Shown in pieces: positions 42,254-51,662 of a stretch of 64,000 nt of DNA (positions within the stretch are counted from its first letter, which is position 1; each line of letters starts with the position of its first letter). Below the pieces are notes generated by a model. It did not search any database, had not been told where the DNA came from, and saw only the letters and a program-made list of their open reading frames with translations. Both the position numbers and the translations under genes were made by a program. The stretch spans positions 17,283-81,282 of the forward strand of contig NZ_AVBG01000015.1 in assembly GCF_000770675.1 (NCBI RefSeq), in the 5' to 3' direction. The stretch is from Pontibacillus chungwhensis BH030062. GTDB taxonomy: Bacteria > Bacillota > Bacilli > Bacillales > BH030062.

Positions 42254-43086
42254 ACATCGTCTTCTTGGTTCCATTCTGTTCGTTTTACAGAAGTAAATTG
42301 TGTATAGTGGAGCAATGTCGCCATAACTTTCATCTGTTGGTACTTTAGTGGTGACTTAAAGGATCTCATTTGTTCAAACCATTCCTGGTATTCATCTTGG
42401 CCTACATACTCCGTCTGGTAGGGTTCAAGATTAAACTCTATTTTGTTTTCCGGGGACAGTACTAGTTGTTTAACAGGGTAATCAATGCTATGAGCTTTTA
42501 AGATACTCTGGACGATTCGTGACGTCCTTTTTAGTGAAATTAAAGGACTCAAAAAACGAGTTCGAACATTACTTTCTTCTTTATACCATGAACGTTCATC
42601 TCCGGGGATCAATGTGGTACCCTCAGTCTCGTTAATGAGTTTCACACAATAGATCCCCTGTGGATGGATTATGATTGAATCTGTTTCAATAGGCGCTTTC
42701 TTAATACGAAAAATTGGTTCATATAAAAGAAGAAATGTGTCTGGGAATCGCTGTAAAAAATAACGAAGCGTTTCATCTTGCTCGTACATCCCGTCTAAAA
42801 AAGACATCTCCGTTAACGACCGAGATGCCCACTTTAATTGAAATGGTAATAACCCATCAAGAAAATACTGCTTTACTTCTTGCTCATTATTTGGGACACT
42901 GCCGTTGTAAATAAAAGAACTCAAGGCTTCACGATAATCCGTGTCTTCTAATTCAAATCGACGATCCCACAAAGACTTTAACTTTTTCCAATTCCCTTGT
43001 TTGAGGCGTATAAATTGCCCAGGATATCGATAAGGATCCGTTGAATAACGTGAGACATAATCCTGAAGTTTAATTAACTGTGCCAC
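42250..43086 (-). CDS. ytlQ: YtlQ, NERD-like protein
   Basis: 278 residues from a GTG. The middle part (about 130-205) looks like a degenerate nuclease-related (NERD) domain: SIIIHPQGIYCVKLIN, ERSWYKEE, then LSPLISLKRTSRIVQSIL, which follows the usual NERD order of a beta-hairpin and a helix. Clear catalytic D-(D/E)xK residues are not visible, so activity is doubtful. It is 9 bp after ytlP, and its end overlaps the EAL gene by 4 bases in convergent orientation. The symbol rests on the ytlRQP neighbourhood. Confidence 0.8.
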   Translation of the reverse strand: MAQLIKLQDYVSRYSTDPYRYPGQFIRLKQGNWKKLKSLWDRRFELEDTDYREALSSFIYNGSVPNNEQEVKQYFLDGLLPFQLKWASRSLTEMSFLDGMYEQDETLRYFLQRFPDTFLLLYEPIFRIKKAPIETDSIIIHPQGIYCVKLINETEGTTLIPGDERSWYKEESNVRTRFLSPLISLKRTSRIVQSILKAHSIDYPVKQLVLSPENKIEFNLEPYQTEYVGQDEYQEWFEQMRSFKSPLKYQQMKVMATLLHYTQFTSVKRTEWNQEDDV

Positions 43087-43095
43087 TATAAAGTC

Positions 43096-43656
43096 TCAAG
43101 CCTCCTCTTCTAACTTGAATTTCTCAACTTCTTCATACATCGGGTTTCTATTTGGATGAATTCGGAACAATGAAAAGTGATCTACAAAGTATGTCTCTTC
43201 AAACTCCACAACCTCTTCTAAAGGTTTATGAAGCTGTTGATCACCTTTCCATTTCTTCGCTAGTGTAATGTGCGGGGAATATGATCTTCTCTCCTTAGGA
43301 TACCCCGCCCTCTCACACTCTTCGCTTACATCAGTATAGAGTTGGACCAGAGCCTCGACTTTCTCCACTCCTGCCCATAACACCCTTGGCTGATCTCGTT
43401 CACCAAAGGTCCCGACTCCTTTTAAAGGGAGAGAGAAAGCAGAACGAACTTGCCGCAAATGACTCATACGATCTCTCAATTCCTCTACTTTGTTTTCGGC
43501 TACACCCCCAAGAAATGTTAGGGTAATATGAAAATCTTGATGATTTGTCCATTTCTTATAAGAGACATATGGTGCTATCTCATTCTGAATAGAACTTAGA
43601 CTTTGTTGCAACGTTGGTGATAAAGGGATGCCGATAAAATAATGAGCTTCTGACAT
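43096..43656 (-). CDS. thpR: RNA 2',3'-cyclic phosphodiesterase (2H family)
   Basis: 186 residues with the two HxTx motifs of the 2H phosphoesterase fold: DFHITLTFLGG (about residues 44-54) and YSPHITLAKKW (about 127-137). ThpR/LigT enzymes open 2',3'-cyclic phosphates on RNA to 2'-phosphate and were first described as 2'-5' RNA ligases. In B. subtilis this is ytlP, upstream of ytlQ, the same order as here. The ribosome site is AAGGAGATG. Confidence 0.92.
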   Translation of the reverse strand: MSEAHYFIGIPLSPTLQQSLSSIQNEIAPYVSYKKWTNHQDFHITLTFLGGVAENKVEELRDRMSHLRQVRSAFSLPLKGVGTFGERDQPRVLWAGVEKVEALVQLYTDVSEECERAGYPKERRSYSPHITLAKKWKGDQQLHKPLEEVVEFEETYFVDHFSLFRIHPNRNPMYEEVEKFKLEEEA

Positions 43657-43670
43657 TATAAATCATCTCC

Positions 43671-44858
43671 TTATGTTCCTGCTTGAGCAGAGTAAACCGT
43701 TTGATTGACTTCAGAGCGAACCAATAATATGATCAGTAATCCAATCATAGTCATGAGAGCGAAAAATCCATACATCCCATATACATTCCACCGATCAAGT
43801 AATACACCACCTATAAAGGTAAAGAACGCGTTTCCCATTCCATTTCCAACAGCTGAATACAGACCGACAGCTGTAGCTTGTACATCCTTTGGAGCCGTTT
43901 GACGAACAAACAACAAGGCCGCAGGAATGTAAAGACCAACTGATATACCCTGTACGATTGTTGTACTGTAGACCAACATTGCCGAAGGTTCAAAGAAATA
44001 AAATAGCCACCTTGCTCCTGAAACAGAAGCACAAAGCATCATAACAGGAATAACCCCCATTTTGTTGATGACTTTTTGGGACATGTTCATAAAAGGTGCT
44101 TCACTTCCAGCAGCTAGTAAAAAGGCAATCCCAACACCTGACAAAGTACCGCCTACGGTAAGAATGAACGTTCCGAAGTAATAATTATTAGCAAGTACAG
44201 GGCCAAATATTAAAAAGTTGGATAATAGAAATAAAAGAAACGTCTTTTGTTTCACTAGTGTTTTAAAACCTGCCCTGAAACTCACCCCTACATGTTGACC
44301 TCTCTTTGGAAAGGCACTAAGAGCTATAGCAGAAAGAACTAACCCAAAGCTAAACGCATAAAAGACCCATGTTAAATCCTGAGTAATATCTGTAACCCGC
44401 CCAACAATAAAAACAGCAACGGCAAAACCAACCGCTCCCCACAAGCGGATATTGCCATACTCCTTATCGTATTGTTGAACAAAGTGGAGAGATAAACTAT
44501 CGGACAATGGAACGACAGCTGATTGAAAGACTGCAATTGCTACAATCCCTAACAATAAGGTTAAAAAAGTATCCATTTGTGTATAAAGTAATGACATTGC
44601 GCTTGCCATCAGGACAGCTATGAACAAGAGCAATCTAGGACGCCTTGTAATATCGCTGATCATTCCCCAAATCGGTTGAATAAAAATGGTCACAATTGGG
44701 ATAGTAGCTACGATGAGCCCAATTTGGGTATGATCCAGCCCTTGTTCATTTTCTAAGTAAACAGAAAGCAAAGGAAACAAGGATCCAAACCCAAAAAAGG
44801 CTAGTACATAGAATAGTTGAAAGAATCGATACGTCCGATTTGGTGAAGTAACATTCAT
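43671..44858 (-). CDS. MFS transporter
   Basis: 395 residues with 12 predicted membrane spans. The first loop motif DITRRPRLLL after span 2 fits the MFS A-type loop. The overall pattern, an extended PLLSVYLENEQGLDHTQIGL start and GAVGFAVAVFIVGRVTD, resembles the LacY/PPP-like MFS group that includes nucleoside and sugar-type carriers. The substrate cannot be read from sequence. It lies between pepV and ytlP on the same strand, with gaps of about 15-20 bp, so it is likely part of one transcript. Confidence 0.9.
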   Translation of the reverse strand: MNVTSPNRTYRFFQLFYVLAFFGFGSLFPLLSVYLENEQGLDHTQIGLIVATIPIVTIFIQPIWGMISDITRRPRLLLFIAVLMASAMSLLYTQMDTFLTLLLGIVAIAVFQSAVVPLSDSLSLHFVQQYDKEYGNIRLWGAVGFAVAVFIVGRVTDITQDLTWVFYAFSFGLVLSAIALSAFPKRGQHVGVSFRAGFKTLVKQKTFLLFLLSNFLIFGPVLANNYYFGTFILTVGGTLSGVGIAFLLAAGSEAPFMNMSQKVINKMGVIPVMMLCASVSGARWLFYFFEPSAMLVYSTTIVQGISVGLYIPAALLFVRQTAPKDVQATAVGLYSAVGNGMGNAFFTFIGGVLLDRWNVYGMYGFFALMTMIGLLIILLVRSEVNQTVYSAQAGT

Positions 44859-44878
44859 AGTTGTTTCATTCCCCTTCT

Positions 44879-46291
44879 TTAATCTTCATCACTTGTGACA
44901 AGTTCATACAATGCTTCCGCATAAATAGCAGCTGCTTGTAGTAAATCGTCTATTAAAATGTGTTCATCTGCATTATGGGCCGTATCGGGGCTATGAGAGA
45001 ACATCGCACCATAGGCAACTCCTTGATTCAATGCCCTTGCATAGGTTGCTCCACCAATGGCTAGTGGCTCAAGATTTTCACCAGTATGTTTCTCATAGAT
45101 CGCTAACAACTTTTGGACAAATGGATGGTCTTTAGGTAGATAGATAGGTTCTAGATGTTCTACTATATCTACTGAAGCTCCGTCTTTATCTAATTCTTTG
45201 GTAAACACTTGGAACCATTCATCAAATGGAACGGCTACAGGATAGCGCGTGTTTACTCCTACATTACAAACACTATCTACAAATGATAGAGTGCCCAAAT
45301 TCATCGTTAATGGCCCAGACATTTGGTCACCGCAGTTAATGGAAAAGGCCGTTCCCCGTCCGTCTTCAAAGTGATATGCGACCCAATTCATAAGTTCTCG
45401 TACTGATTGAGAGAACGGAAGTGTTTCTAGAAACTTTGCTAAACCTACAATCGCATTTATACCGTTCCTAGGTTCCATTGCGTGAGCGGATTTACCTGTG
45501 ACTGTAAGGGAATAACCATTGTTCTCTTCAACAATCGAACCCTCATAATTGGACTGTAGTAGAAAATCTTCAAATAAAGCATCAATCTCTTCTTCTGATT
45601 CTCCTTCTATTCGAGCCGTTGCTTTATAAGGAACCATGTTTAAACGTTCCCCTCCATGAAAGTGAACGAGATCAAGAGAAGAGGAGTGATCCACGTCAAT
45701 CTGCTTCGTGACTTCCATGTCTATTAATCCCTTCTCTGCGTGAATAACGGGAAACATAGCGTCAGGTGAGAAACCTACTACAGGCATTTCCTCTTTACTG
45801 AAGTAGTGATCCATACAAGCCCAGCCTCTTTCTTCATCCGTCCCAAGAATAAGACGAATACGTTTCTTTGGCTTAACTCCCATATCCTTTAACCACTTCA
45901 TAGCTAAGAAAGCAGCCATCACGGGACCTTTATCGTCTTGAGTGCCGCGTGCGAATAATTTCCCCTCTTTAACGTAAGGATCAAATGGGTCATGAGACCA
46001 TCCTTCCCCAGGAGGTACGACATCAAGGTGTCCTAGAACTCCTATGAGGTCTTCACCATGACCCCACTCGATATGACCGGCATACCCTTCTACATCTTTT
46101 GTGACAAACCCTTCTGATTCACCCAATTGAAGCATATAATGTAAGGCATCTTGAATGGATGTTCCAAATGGTGCGCCTGTTTGAATCGTAGTTGGATCAT
46201 ACATACTAGGGAATCTCAATAACTCTTGTAAGTGTTCCAGGAAAAAAGGTTGAAGAGTACTTAAATGATCTTTCTCAAATTGTATCGTCAT
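44879..46291 (-). CDS. pepV: Dipeptidase PepV
   Basis: 470 residues, M20 metallopeptidase. Metal and catalytic residues: HLDVVPPGEGW (His ligand and Asp), ARGTQDDKGPVMAAF (bridging Asp), LGTDEERGWACMDHY (catalytic Glu pair), SPDAMFPVIHAEKG, and a C-terminal His in GAMFSHSPDTAHNADEHI. It hydrolyses dipeptides and Xaa-His type substrates in the cytoplasm. The start codon overlaps the stop of the K+ channel gene (ATGA), so translation is coupled. In B. subtilis it is ytjP. Confidence 0.95.
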   Translation of the reverse strand: MTIQFEKDHLSTLQPFFLEHLQELLRFPSMYDPTTIQTGAPFGTSIQDALHYMLQLGESEGFVTKDVEGYAGHIEWGHGEDLIGVLGHLDVVPPGEGWSHDPFDPYVKEGKLFARGTQDDKGPVMAAFLAMKWLKDMGVKPKKRIRLILGTDEERGWACMDHYFSKEEMPVVGFSPDAMFPVIHAEKGLIDMEVTKQIDVDHSSSLDLVHFHGGERLNMVPYKATARIEGESEEEIDALFEDFLLQSNYEGSIVEENNGYSLTVTGKSAHAMEPRNGINAIVGLAKFLETLPFSQSVRELMNWVAYHFEDGRGTAFSINCGDQMSGPLTMNLGTLSFVDSVCNVGVNTRYPVAVPFDEWFQVFTKELDKDGASVDIVEHLEPIYLPKDHPFVQKLLAIYEKHTGENLEPLAIGGATYARALNQGVAYGAMFSHSPDTAHNADEHILIDDLLQAAAIYAEALYELVTSDED

Positions 46292-47310
46292 TTCTTAACC
46301 TCCTTAAGAATAATATTATACGTCTCAACATCACAAATCGCATACAATTCTGCATCCCCCGGAATCTGTTCATCTAACATCCGATTGATACTGAGGTTCT
46401 GACGGTCTGCAATTAATGTGGCACCGTAGCTAAGTAAGTCTTGGAATGCATCTCGATAAGTCTTCCAACTAGATTTAGTAGGAACATGATACAAATCGTC
46501 TCCTTGTTCGCGATGCAATAACTGACTGAAGACACCAGAAATGCCTTTAATAAATGCAGATCGAACCGCTAAAGATGAGATCGTTTCATTAGAAAAAATA
46601 AACTCATTAACATTCACATGCTCGAAATTACGAATGTGATGTTCTTCTATCACTTCTACTACGGTGTGTACTTCTGGATTTAGCGATTCAATTGTGGATG
46701 AAATCAACAGTGTCTTTCCGTCTTTTAATTGCGAATTATGTATCTCATCATCGGCAAATACAAGAACCGCTTCTGCTTCCATTATATTTGCTTGATGTAG
46801 CGTACTAGGTGAAGCAGCGTTTCCGCGAACATAGTGAATGGTTTCTGCTAACAGAGGTGCTTTTTCCATTGTATCAATGATGACAACCTCCGTGTCAGGC
46901 TTTGTTGCCAAAATTTCTTTTACTGCAAATGCGGCTTTTTGAGACCACCCAATAATAATGTAATGACCTTTTTCCTTGTACACAATCGTTCCATCCTCTC
47001 TCATTTTTCTAAACACAGTTAAACCATCAACGACTTTCCCAATGACGACACCGATCAGCCCAATACCTACAATGTACAGAAAGATCGCAATTAGTCGACC
47101 ACCAACAGTGACAGGATAGTAATCCCCATATCCCACTGTTGTAACAGTTGTCATAACCCACCAAAATCCATCAAACAATGTCGGAAACGTTTCAGGTTCT
47201 ATCCACCTAATTAGGAGAGAAGAGAGAAACACAAGTGCAACACTGCTAAAGAACAATAGCTGGTTATTAATCTTAATCATTTTTAATATAATTCTTCTTA
47301 TCAAATTCAT
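46288..47310 (-). CDS. Two-span K+ channel with TrkA/RCK domain (YugO type)
   Basis: 340 residues. Span 1 (about 17-36), pore loop with selectivity filter TVGYGD (58-63) and span 2 (about 72-95), followed by a TrkA-N/RCK domain binding a nucleotide (HYIIIGWSQKAAFAVKEI, VVIIDT, VRGNAASPSTLHQANIM). The ring of RCK domains gates potassium flow by ligand or Ca2+. B. subtilis YugO is the nearest well-known example, used in biofilm signalling. The ribosome site is AGGGAGG. It is upstream of and coupled to pepV. Confidence 0.93.
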   Translation of the reverse strand: MNLIRRIILKMIKINNQLLFFSSVALVFLSSLLIRWIEPETFPTLFDGFWWVMTTVTTVGYGDYYPVTVGGRLIAIFLYIVGIGLIGVVIGKVVDGLTVFRKMREDGTIVYKEKGHYIIIGWSQKAAFAVKEILATKPDTEVVIIDTMEKAPLLAETIHYVRGNAASPSTLHQANIMEAEAVLVFADDEIHNSQLKDGKTLLISSTIESLNPEVHTVVEVIEEHHIRNFEHVNVNEFIFSNETISSLAVRSAFIKGISGVFSQLLHREQGDDLYHVPTKSSWKTYRDAFQDLLSYGATLIADRQNLSINRMLDEQIPGDAELYAICDVETYNIILKEVKK

Positions 47311-47478
47311 GGAAACCTCCCTCTTTTTTTACACCTTGGTTACACTTTATTAATAAAGTGAAGGTTCTGTAAATTTAAGTTGATACACTGGCTATTATAT
47401 AACGAAATGTAGTAAAATTAAGTCAACTTCCAAGATTCACAGGCACCACATCTAAAACAATCTCTAAGGAGTGGTTTT

Positions 47479-47697
47479 TTGAATCGTTCAACTACCCGTA
47501 TGCTAAGTAGAGTAAAGGCTGTCTATTTGTTTATTAGAGAGCACGGGACGGTATCAACAACAGACTTATCAGAAGAGTTTGGTATTACACACAGAACGGT
47601 CCAACGCGACCTGCACGTTTTGCAATACAATGGATTGGTTGAAAGTCCGAATCGAGGAAAGTGGACTATAACGAGAAAAAAAGTCAAGATATCATAG
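47479..47697 (+). CDS. ytzE: Small DeoR-type HTH regulator YtzE
   Basis: 72 residues from a TTG, with AAGGAG 7-8 nt upstream. One helix-turn-helix: TVSTTDLSEEFGITHRTVQR then DLHVLQYNGLVESPNRGKW, the DeoR winged-HTH pattern, without any effector domain. DNA-binding regulator with unknown target. It matches B. subtilis ytzE in size and place beside the rsuA-type gene. Confidence 0.9.
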   Translation: MNRSTTRMLSRVKAVYLFIREHGTVSTTDLSEEFGITHRTVQRDLHVLQYNGLVESPNRGKWTITRKKVKIS

Positions 47698-47728
47698 TCA
47701 GTAATCGGAAACATAATTTCCTAAAGGA

Positions 47729-47764
47729 AGACCCGGATGTACGTATATCCGGGTCTCTTTTATC
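47729..47764. terminator. Bidirectional terminator between ytzE and the rsuA-type gene
   Basis: AGACCCGGAT/ATCCGGGTCT (47729-47738, 47747-47756), T-rich on the right; left flank A-rich enough for the opposite strand. Confidence 0.88.
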
Positions 47765-47768
47765 TCTC

Positions 47769-48497
47769 TCATTCACTTTTTTGACCAGTTTGCTCATACA
47801 GGAATTGAATCTCTTCGTCATTTAATTCTCTGTATTCCCCTGGCTCTAAATCTTCATCTAGTTCAAGACCTGCCATGCTCATTCGCTTCAGGTACGTGAC
47901 GGTTTTCCCGACACTTTCAAACATCCGCTTCACCTGATGGAATTTCCCTTCTGTAATAACAAGTTCAATCTCGGATTCTTCACCCGATTGGAGGATGGTC
48001 AACTCAGCAGGTTTTGTTTTATATCCATCGTCTAGCGTAACACCCGCTTTGAAAGACTCCACATCGTCTTCGTTTACCTCTCCATCAATTAAAGCATAAT
48101 ATCTTTTCCCTACATCTTTCTTAGGAGAAAGAAGCTGATGTGTTAACTTGCCGTCGTTTGTAATTAGTAGAAGGCCTTCTGTATCTTTATCCAATCTTCC
48201 CACAGGAAATGGATCAAATACAGAGTCTTCAGGTTGCAGGATATCGATCACTGTCGTATCATGCTGGTCTTCCGTAGCAGAGATAAGACCCTGAGGCTTG
48301 TTCATCATCAAATAAATAAATTCCTTATAATCAACAGTTTCCCCAAAAACAGTTACTTCTTGCTGTTCTGGATCAACGTGCGTTTTAGCATCTTTCACAG
48401 GTTGAGCGTCTACTCGCACAACACCTGATTTAAGGATTTTCTTTACCTCTTTACGAGTTCCATAACCCATATTCGCTAACAATTTATCAATTCTCAC
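47769..48497 (-). CDS. ytzG: 16S rRNA pseudouridine synthase (RsuA/YtzG type)
   Basis: 242 residues. An S4 domain (MRIDKLLANMGYGTRKEVKK) leads into the RsuA catalytic domain with the active-site Asp in VGRLDKDTEGLLLITND and TEGKFHQVKRMF. It converts a uridine to pseudouridine in 16S rRNA (position 516 in E. coli). It is 12 bp downstream of the ytgP stop and cotranscribed; in B. subtilis the pair is the same. Confidence 0.94.
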   Translation of the reverse strand: MRIDKLLANMGYGTRKEVKKILKSGVVRVDAQPVKDAKTHVDPEQQEVTVFGETVDYKEFIYLMMNKPQGLISATEDQHDTTVIDILQPEDSVFDPFPVGRLDKDTEGLLLITNDGKLTHQLLSPKKDVGKRYYALIDGEVNEDDVESFKAGVTLDDGYKTKPAELTILQSGEESEIELVITEGKFHQVKRMFESVGKTVTYLKRMSMAGLELDEDLEPGEYRELNDEEIQFLYEQTGQKSE

Positions 48498-48509
48498 ACT
48501 ATTTCCTCC

Positions 48510-50159
48510 TTACTTCCTTTTCAGGAAGCGATCAAGCACTTTGACTCGGTTCCCTAATACTCTTTCTAATAAGGTCGTCTGATAAGCTACCCATAGGTAG
48601 AATAATCCACCAACACCTGCACTTATAAGTAACACAGTGAGACTTTGGAAACGACCATTTTCATAACTTAAACCAGTTAAACTTAACAACCATTTAACGA
48701 CTAACACAATGACAGTCATCAGGATTGTCAAGATTATAATAAACAAACTTCTTTTGTAAATTTGTTTATAAGAAAAGTTCGCAGCCGATCTGATCTTCCA
48801 TAAATTTAGGGCAACAGCTGTGGAAGCAGCAATTCCAGTGGTCAAAATGATCCCTTTAGCCCCGAACCAGTGGATAAAAGGAATGTTAAGGATTAATTTT
48901 AGTAGAACACCTGCTCCTAAACTAATAACCGCAAAACGCTGTTTGTTCAGCCCTTGCAATATGGAAGAGGTTACAGTAAATAAAGCATAAAACATAGCCA
49001 CAGGTGCATACCAGCGCAGTAAGTTCCCTTGTTGCTCTATACCAACCGTTCCACTATCACCTATAGTAACCCCGAAGAATGTTCCATATGCTTCGTAGGA
49101 TAGGACTGATATTCCTACGACAGCTGGAAATATTAAAACGATAATAATTTGTAAAGCCTGGTTCAACTGATTATTTAATTGCTGACGTCGATCTTCAGTA
49201 AATGATTTTGTAATCGTTGGTAACAAGGCTAGCGATAACCCTGTAGCAAGCGTTACTGGAATAATAACTAGTTTATGGCTATATAAATTTACAATCCCAA
49301 ATAATTTCTCTGCAATTTCTCCATTCCCGGCTTCAGCCATTGCCCTGCTAAAGGTAAGACTGTCGATCTGCTGATAAAGCGGAGTCGCAAGCCCAACTAA
49401 AACAAACGGCCCGGCATAAGTTAATAATTCTTTAAACAACGATTGCATCGAAATATCCACAGTTTCTTGTTGTTGTTCAATACGCTCATCTAGCATTGGT
49501 TTTTGTTTGCGCCAGAAGAACCAAAGAACAGCCACAGAAGCTATGGCCCCTATAAAGGCAGCAAAGGATGCAAAGTTGACGGCTGTTGGAATGTCACCAG
49601 ACCCCAATTCCATCACAACGTACACAGAGATCAATAAGAAAGCAATACGAACGAGTTGTTCAACCACTTGCGAGAAAGCAGTTGGCTCCATATATTCATA
49701 GCCCTGGAAAAAACCACGAACAATACTCATTCCAGGTATAATAAGTAAAGCAAAGCTAATCATTTGAATAACCTGAGTAACATCTTCTTTCGTAATCCCT
49801 TGAGCGTCATCGGATATAGAAAATTCAGCTAACAAGCCTGCGCTAGAGTACATAATAATGAAAGAAAGAACTCCGGTAATCGCCATTAAGCTCATACCAG
49901 CTTTAAACACCCGTCGGCCTGTATAATAATCACCGAGAGCATTATATTTAGAGACGAACTTCGAAACAGCTAATGGTACACCAATCGTTGATATACTTAT
50001 GAAAATAGTATATGGGATATATGCGAAGCTTAAAAGTGTACCACCTGTATCCCCCACAAGCGCTTCGAAGGGAATGACATAAATCATCCCAAGAAGTTTA
50101 GATAAAAATGTGGCTGCTGTAAGTAGCATTGTGCCACGTAATAATGTAGATCCTGACAT
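48510..50159 (-). CDS. ytgP: MurJ/MOP-type lipid II flippase YtgP
   Basis: 549 residues from the ATG at 50159 (MSGSTLLRGTMLLTAATFLS), with AGGTGA upstream; the longer frame adds 10 codons. About 14 membrane spans. Features of the MOP/MATE exporter superfamily: RGFFQGYEYMEPTAFSQVVEQ and PLAVSKFVSKYNALGDYYTGRR are conserved with B. subtilis YtgP (MurJ). It moves lipid II across the cytoplasmic membrane for peptidoglycan building. It is likely the first gene of ytgP-ytzG and diverges from ytfP. Confidence 0.94.
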   Translation of the reverse strand: MSGSTLLRGTMLLTAATFLSKLLGMIYVIPFEALVGDTGGTLLSFAYIPYTIFISISTIGVPLAVSKFVSKYNALGDYYTGRRVFKAGMSLMAITGVLSFIIMYSSAGLLAEFSISDDAQGITKEDVTQVIQMISFALLIIPGMSIVRGFFQGYEYMEPTAFSQVVEQLVRIAFLLISVYVVMELGSGDIPTAVNFASFAAFIGAIASVAVLWFFWRKQKPMLDERIEQQQETVDISMQSLFKELLTYAGPFVLVGLATPLYQQIDSLTFSRAMAEAGNGEIAEKLFGIVNLYSHKLVIIPVTLATGLSLALLPTITKSFTEDRRQQLNNQLNQALQIIIVLIFPAVVGISVLSYEAYGTFFGVTIGDSGTVGIEQQGNLLRWYAPVAMFYALFTVTSSILQGLNKQRFAVISLGAGVLLKLILNIPFIHWFGAKGIILTTGIAASTAVALNLWKIRSAANFSYKQIYKRSLFIIILTILMTVIVLVVKWLLSLTGLSYENGRFQSLTVLLISAGVGGLFYLWVAYQTTLLERVLGNRVKVLDRFLKRK

Positions 50160-50273
50160 ATTTTCACCTGCATTTATTGTAGTTTGCAATGGATCTATTT
50201 TATCATAGATAGAGTGAACATCGATTTCATTCTGATTACAAAATCAGATTGTATATAGAAAGGACGAACTTAT

Positions 50274-51530
50274 ATGTATGATGTAACCGTACTAGGGGGA
50301 GGCCCTTCCGGTTTAATGGCAGCCATTGCCGCTGCCGAAAACGGAGCCAATACCCTCTTAATTGATAAAGGCAAGAAGCTCGGAAAGAAGCTCGCTATCT
50401 CAGGTGGAGGACGTTGTAACGTAACCAATCGTTTACCCCAGGATGAGGTTATTAAACACATTCCTGGTAACGGCCGCTTCCTTTATAGCGCTTTTTCGAC
50501 ATTTAATAACTACGATATCATCGAGTTCTTTGAGAATCTAGGGGTGGAATTGAAAGAAGAAGACCACGGCCGAATGTTCCCTGCGAGCAATAAAGCTAAA
50601 GATGTCGTCAATGCCCTCCTAACCCGCATGGATGAGCTAAATATCACAGTTATGAAAAATACACCAGTCGAAACGGTAAATTATGGAGAGAGCCACCACA
50701 CAATCCTCTTGGCTTCTAAAGAAGAGATCGAAACGAAGTCTCTTGTTATTGCTGTGGGAGGCAAATCTGTCCCTCATACCGGTTCAACAGGAGATGGATA
50801 CGCATGGGCAGAGAAAGCTGGGCATGTAATCACAGACCTATATCCAACAGAAGTTCCACTTCTTAGCCAAGAACCATTTATCCAAAGTAAAGAACTACAA
50901 GGATTAGCCTTGCGTGACGTCGCTTTATCCGTCCTCAATAAAAAAGGAAAGACTATTGTAACACACAAAATGGACATGCTGTTTACACACTTCGGCATTA
51001 GCGGACCGGCCGTACTCCGTTGTTCTCAGTATGTAGTTAAAGAATTTAAGAAAGGGCATCGACCGGTTCCTATGCAAATTGACTGTTTTCCAGATAAGAA
51101 GGAACATGTAATTTTCGAAGAAGCAAGGAAGTTAATGGATGAGAACCCAAAGAAGAGTGTGAAGAACATATTTAAAGGATGGGTTCCAGAACGATACCTC
51201 GAGCTGCTATTAACTCAAAACGATATTGGTCTGGAAGACCGTGCAACAAATACGTCGAACGAAAAGCTTCAAGGGTTTGTAAAAGACCTTAAACAGTTCA
51301 CTTTTCATGTTCAAGATTCACAGTCAATCGAAAAAGCTTTCGTTACAGGAGGAGGCGTCTCCGTTAAAGAAGTCGTCCCAAATACGATGGCTTCAAAGAA
51401 AACTGATCGCTTATACTTTAGCGGAGAGATCTTAGATATACACGGCTATACGGGCGGATATAATATTACCTCAGCACTTGTTACAGGTCGAATTGCCGGC
51501 ACGTATGCAGCTTACGATTCATACCAATAG
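50274..51530 (+). CDS. ytfP: HI0933-type flavoprotein YtfP
   Basis: 418 residues. An N-terminal FAD Rossmann motif [20 protein letters not shown], then [16 protein letters not shown], the family signature of HI0933/YhiN oxidoreductases. C-terminal FAD contacts are in [19 protein letters not shown] and [20 protein letters not shown]. The substrate is not known for this family. It diverges from ytgP as in B. subtilis and has its own terminator. Confidence 0.93.
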   Translation: MYDVTVLGGGPSGLMAAIAAAENGANTLLIDKGKKLGKKLAISGGGRCNVTNRLPQDEVIKHIPGNGRFLYSAFSTFNNYDIIEFFENLGVELKEEDHGRMFPASNKAKDVVNALLTRMDELNITVMKNTPVETVNYGESHHTILLASKEEIETKSLVIAVGGKSVPHTGSTGDGYAWAEKAGHVITDLYPTEVPLLSQEPFIQSKELQGLALRDVALSVLNKKGKTIVTHKMDMLFTHFGISGPAVLRCSQYVVKEFKKGHRPVPMQIDCFPDKKEHVIFEEARKLMDENPKKSVKNIFKGWVPERYLELLLTQNDIGLEDRATNTSNEKLQGFVKDLKQFTFHVQDSQSIEKAFVTGGGVSVKEVVPNTMASKKTDRLYFSGEILDIHGYTGGYNITSALVTGRIAGTYAAYDSYQ

Positions 51531-51544
51531 TATCATTATAGACG

Positions 51545-51584
51545 AAGAGGGTGCTTCGCGACGAGCGAGACACCCTCTTTTATT
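51545..51584. terminator. Terminator of ytfP
   Basis: AAGAGGGTG/CACCCTCTT (51545-51553, 51571-51579), with an inner CTTCGC/GCGAG stem and a T-rich end. Confidence 0.88.
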
Positions 51585-51602
51585 TAAGCTTTGTTTATAT
51601 TT

Positions 51603-51650
51603 AAACTGAGACAATTTATCGTGAATGGGAGCGTTACATTTCATCAGTAC
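51603..51650 (+). repeat. Relic of the left flank of a palindromic element
   Basis: AAACTGAGACAATTT followed by ATGGGAGCGTTACATTT matches AAGCTGAGACATTT and ATGGGGCCGTTACGTTT before element D. The core and the 3' arm are missing; the acyl-CoA dehydrogenase gene ends 13 bp later. Confidence 0.5.
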
Positions 51651-51662
51651 TAAGGGGGCTGG

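Noticed and set aside
46288..47480. TATAAT near 47396 with TTGACT as promoter of the K+ channel gene
   Set aside because: The spacer is about 21 nt, too long for a confident sigma-A call; left out of the feature list.
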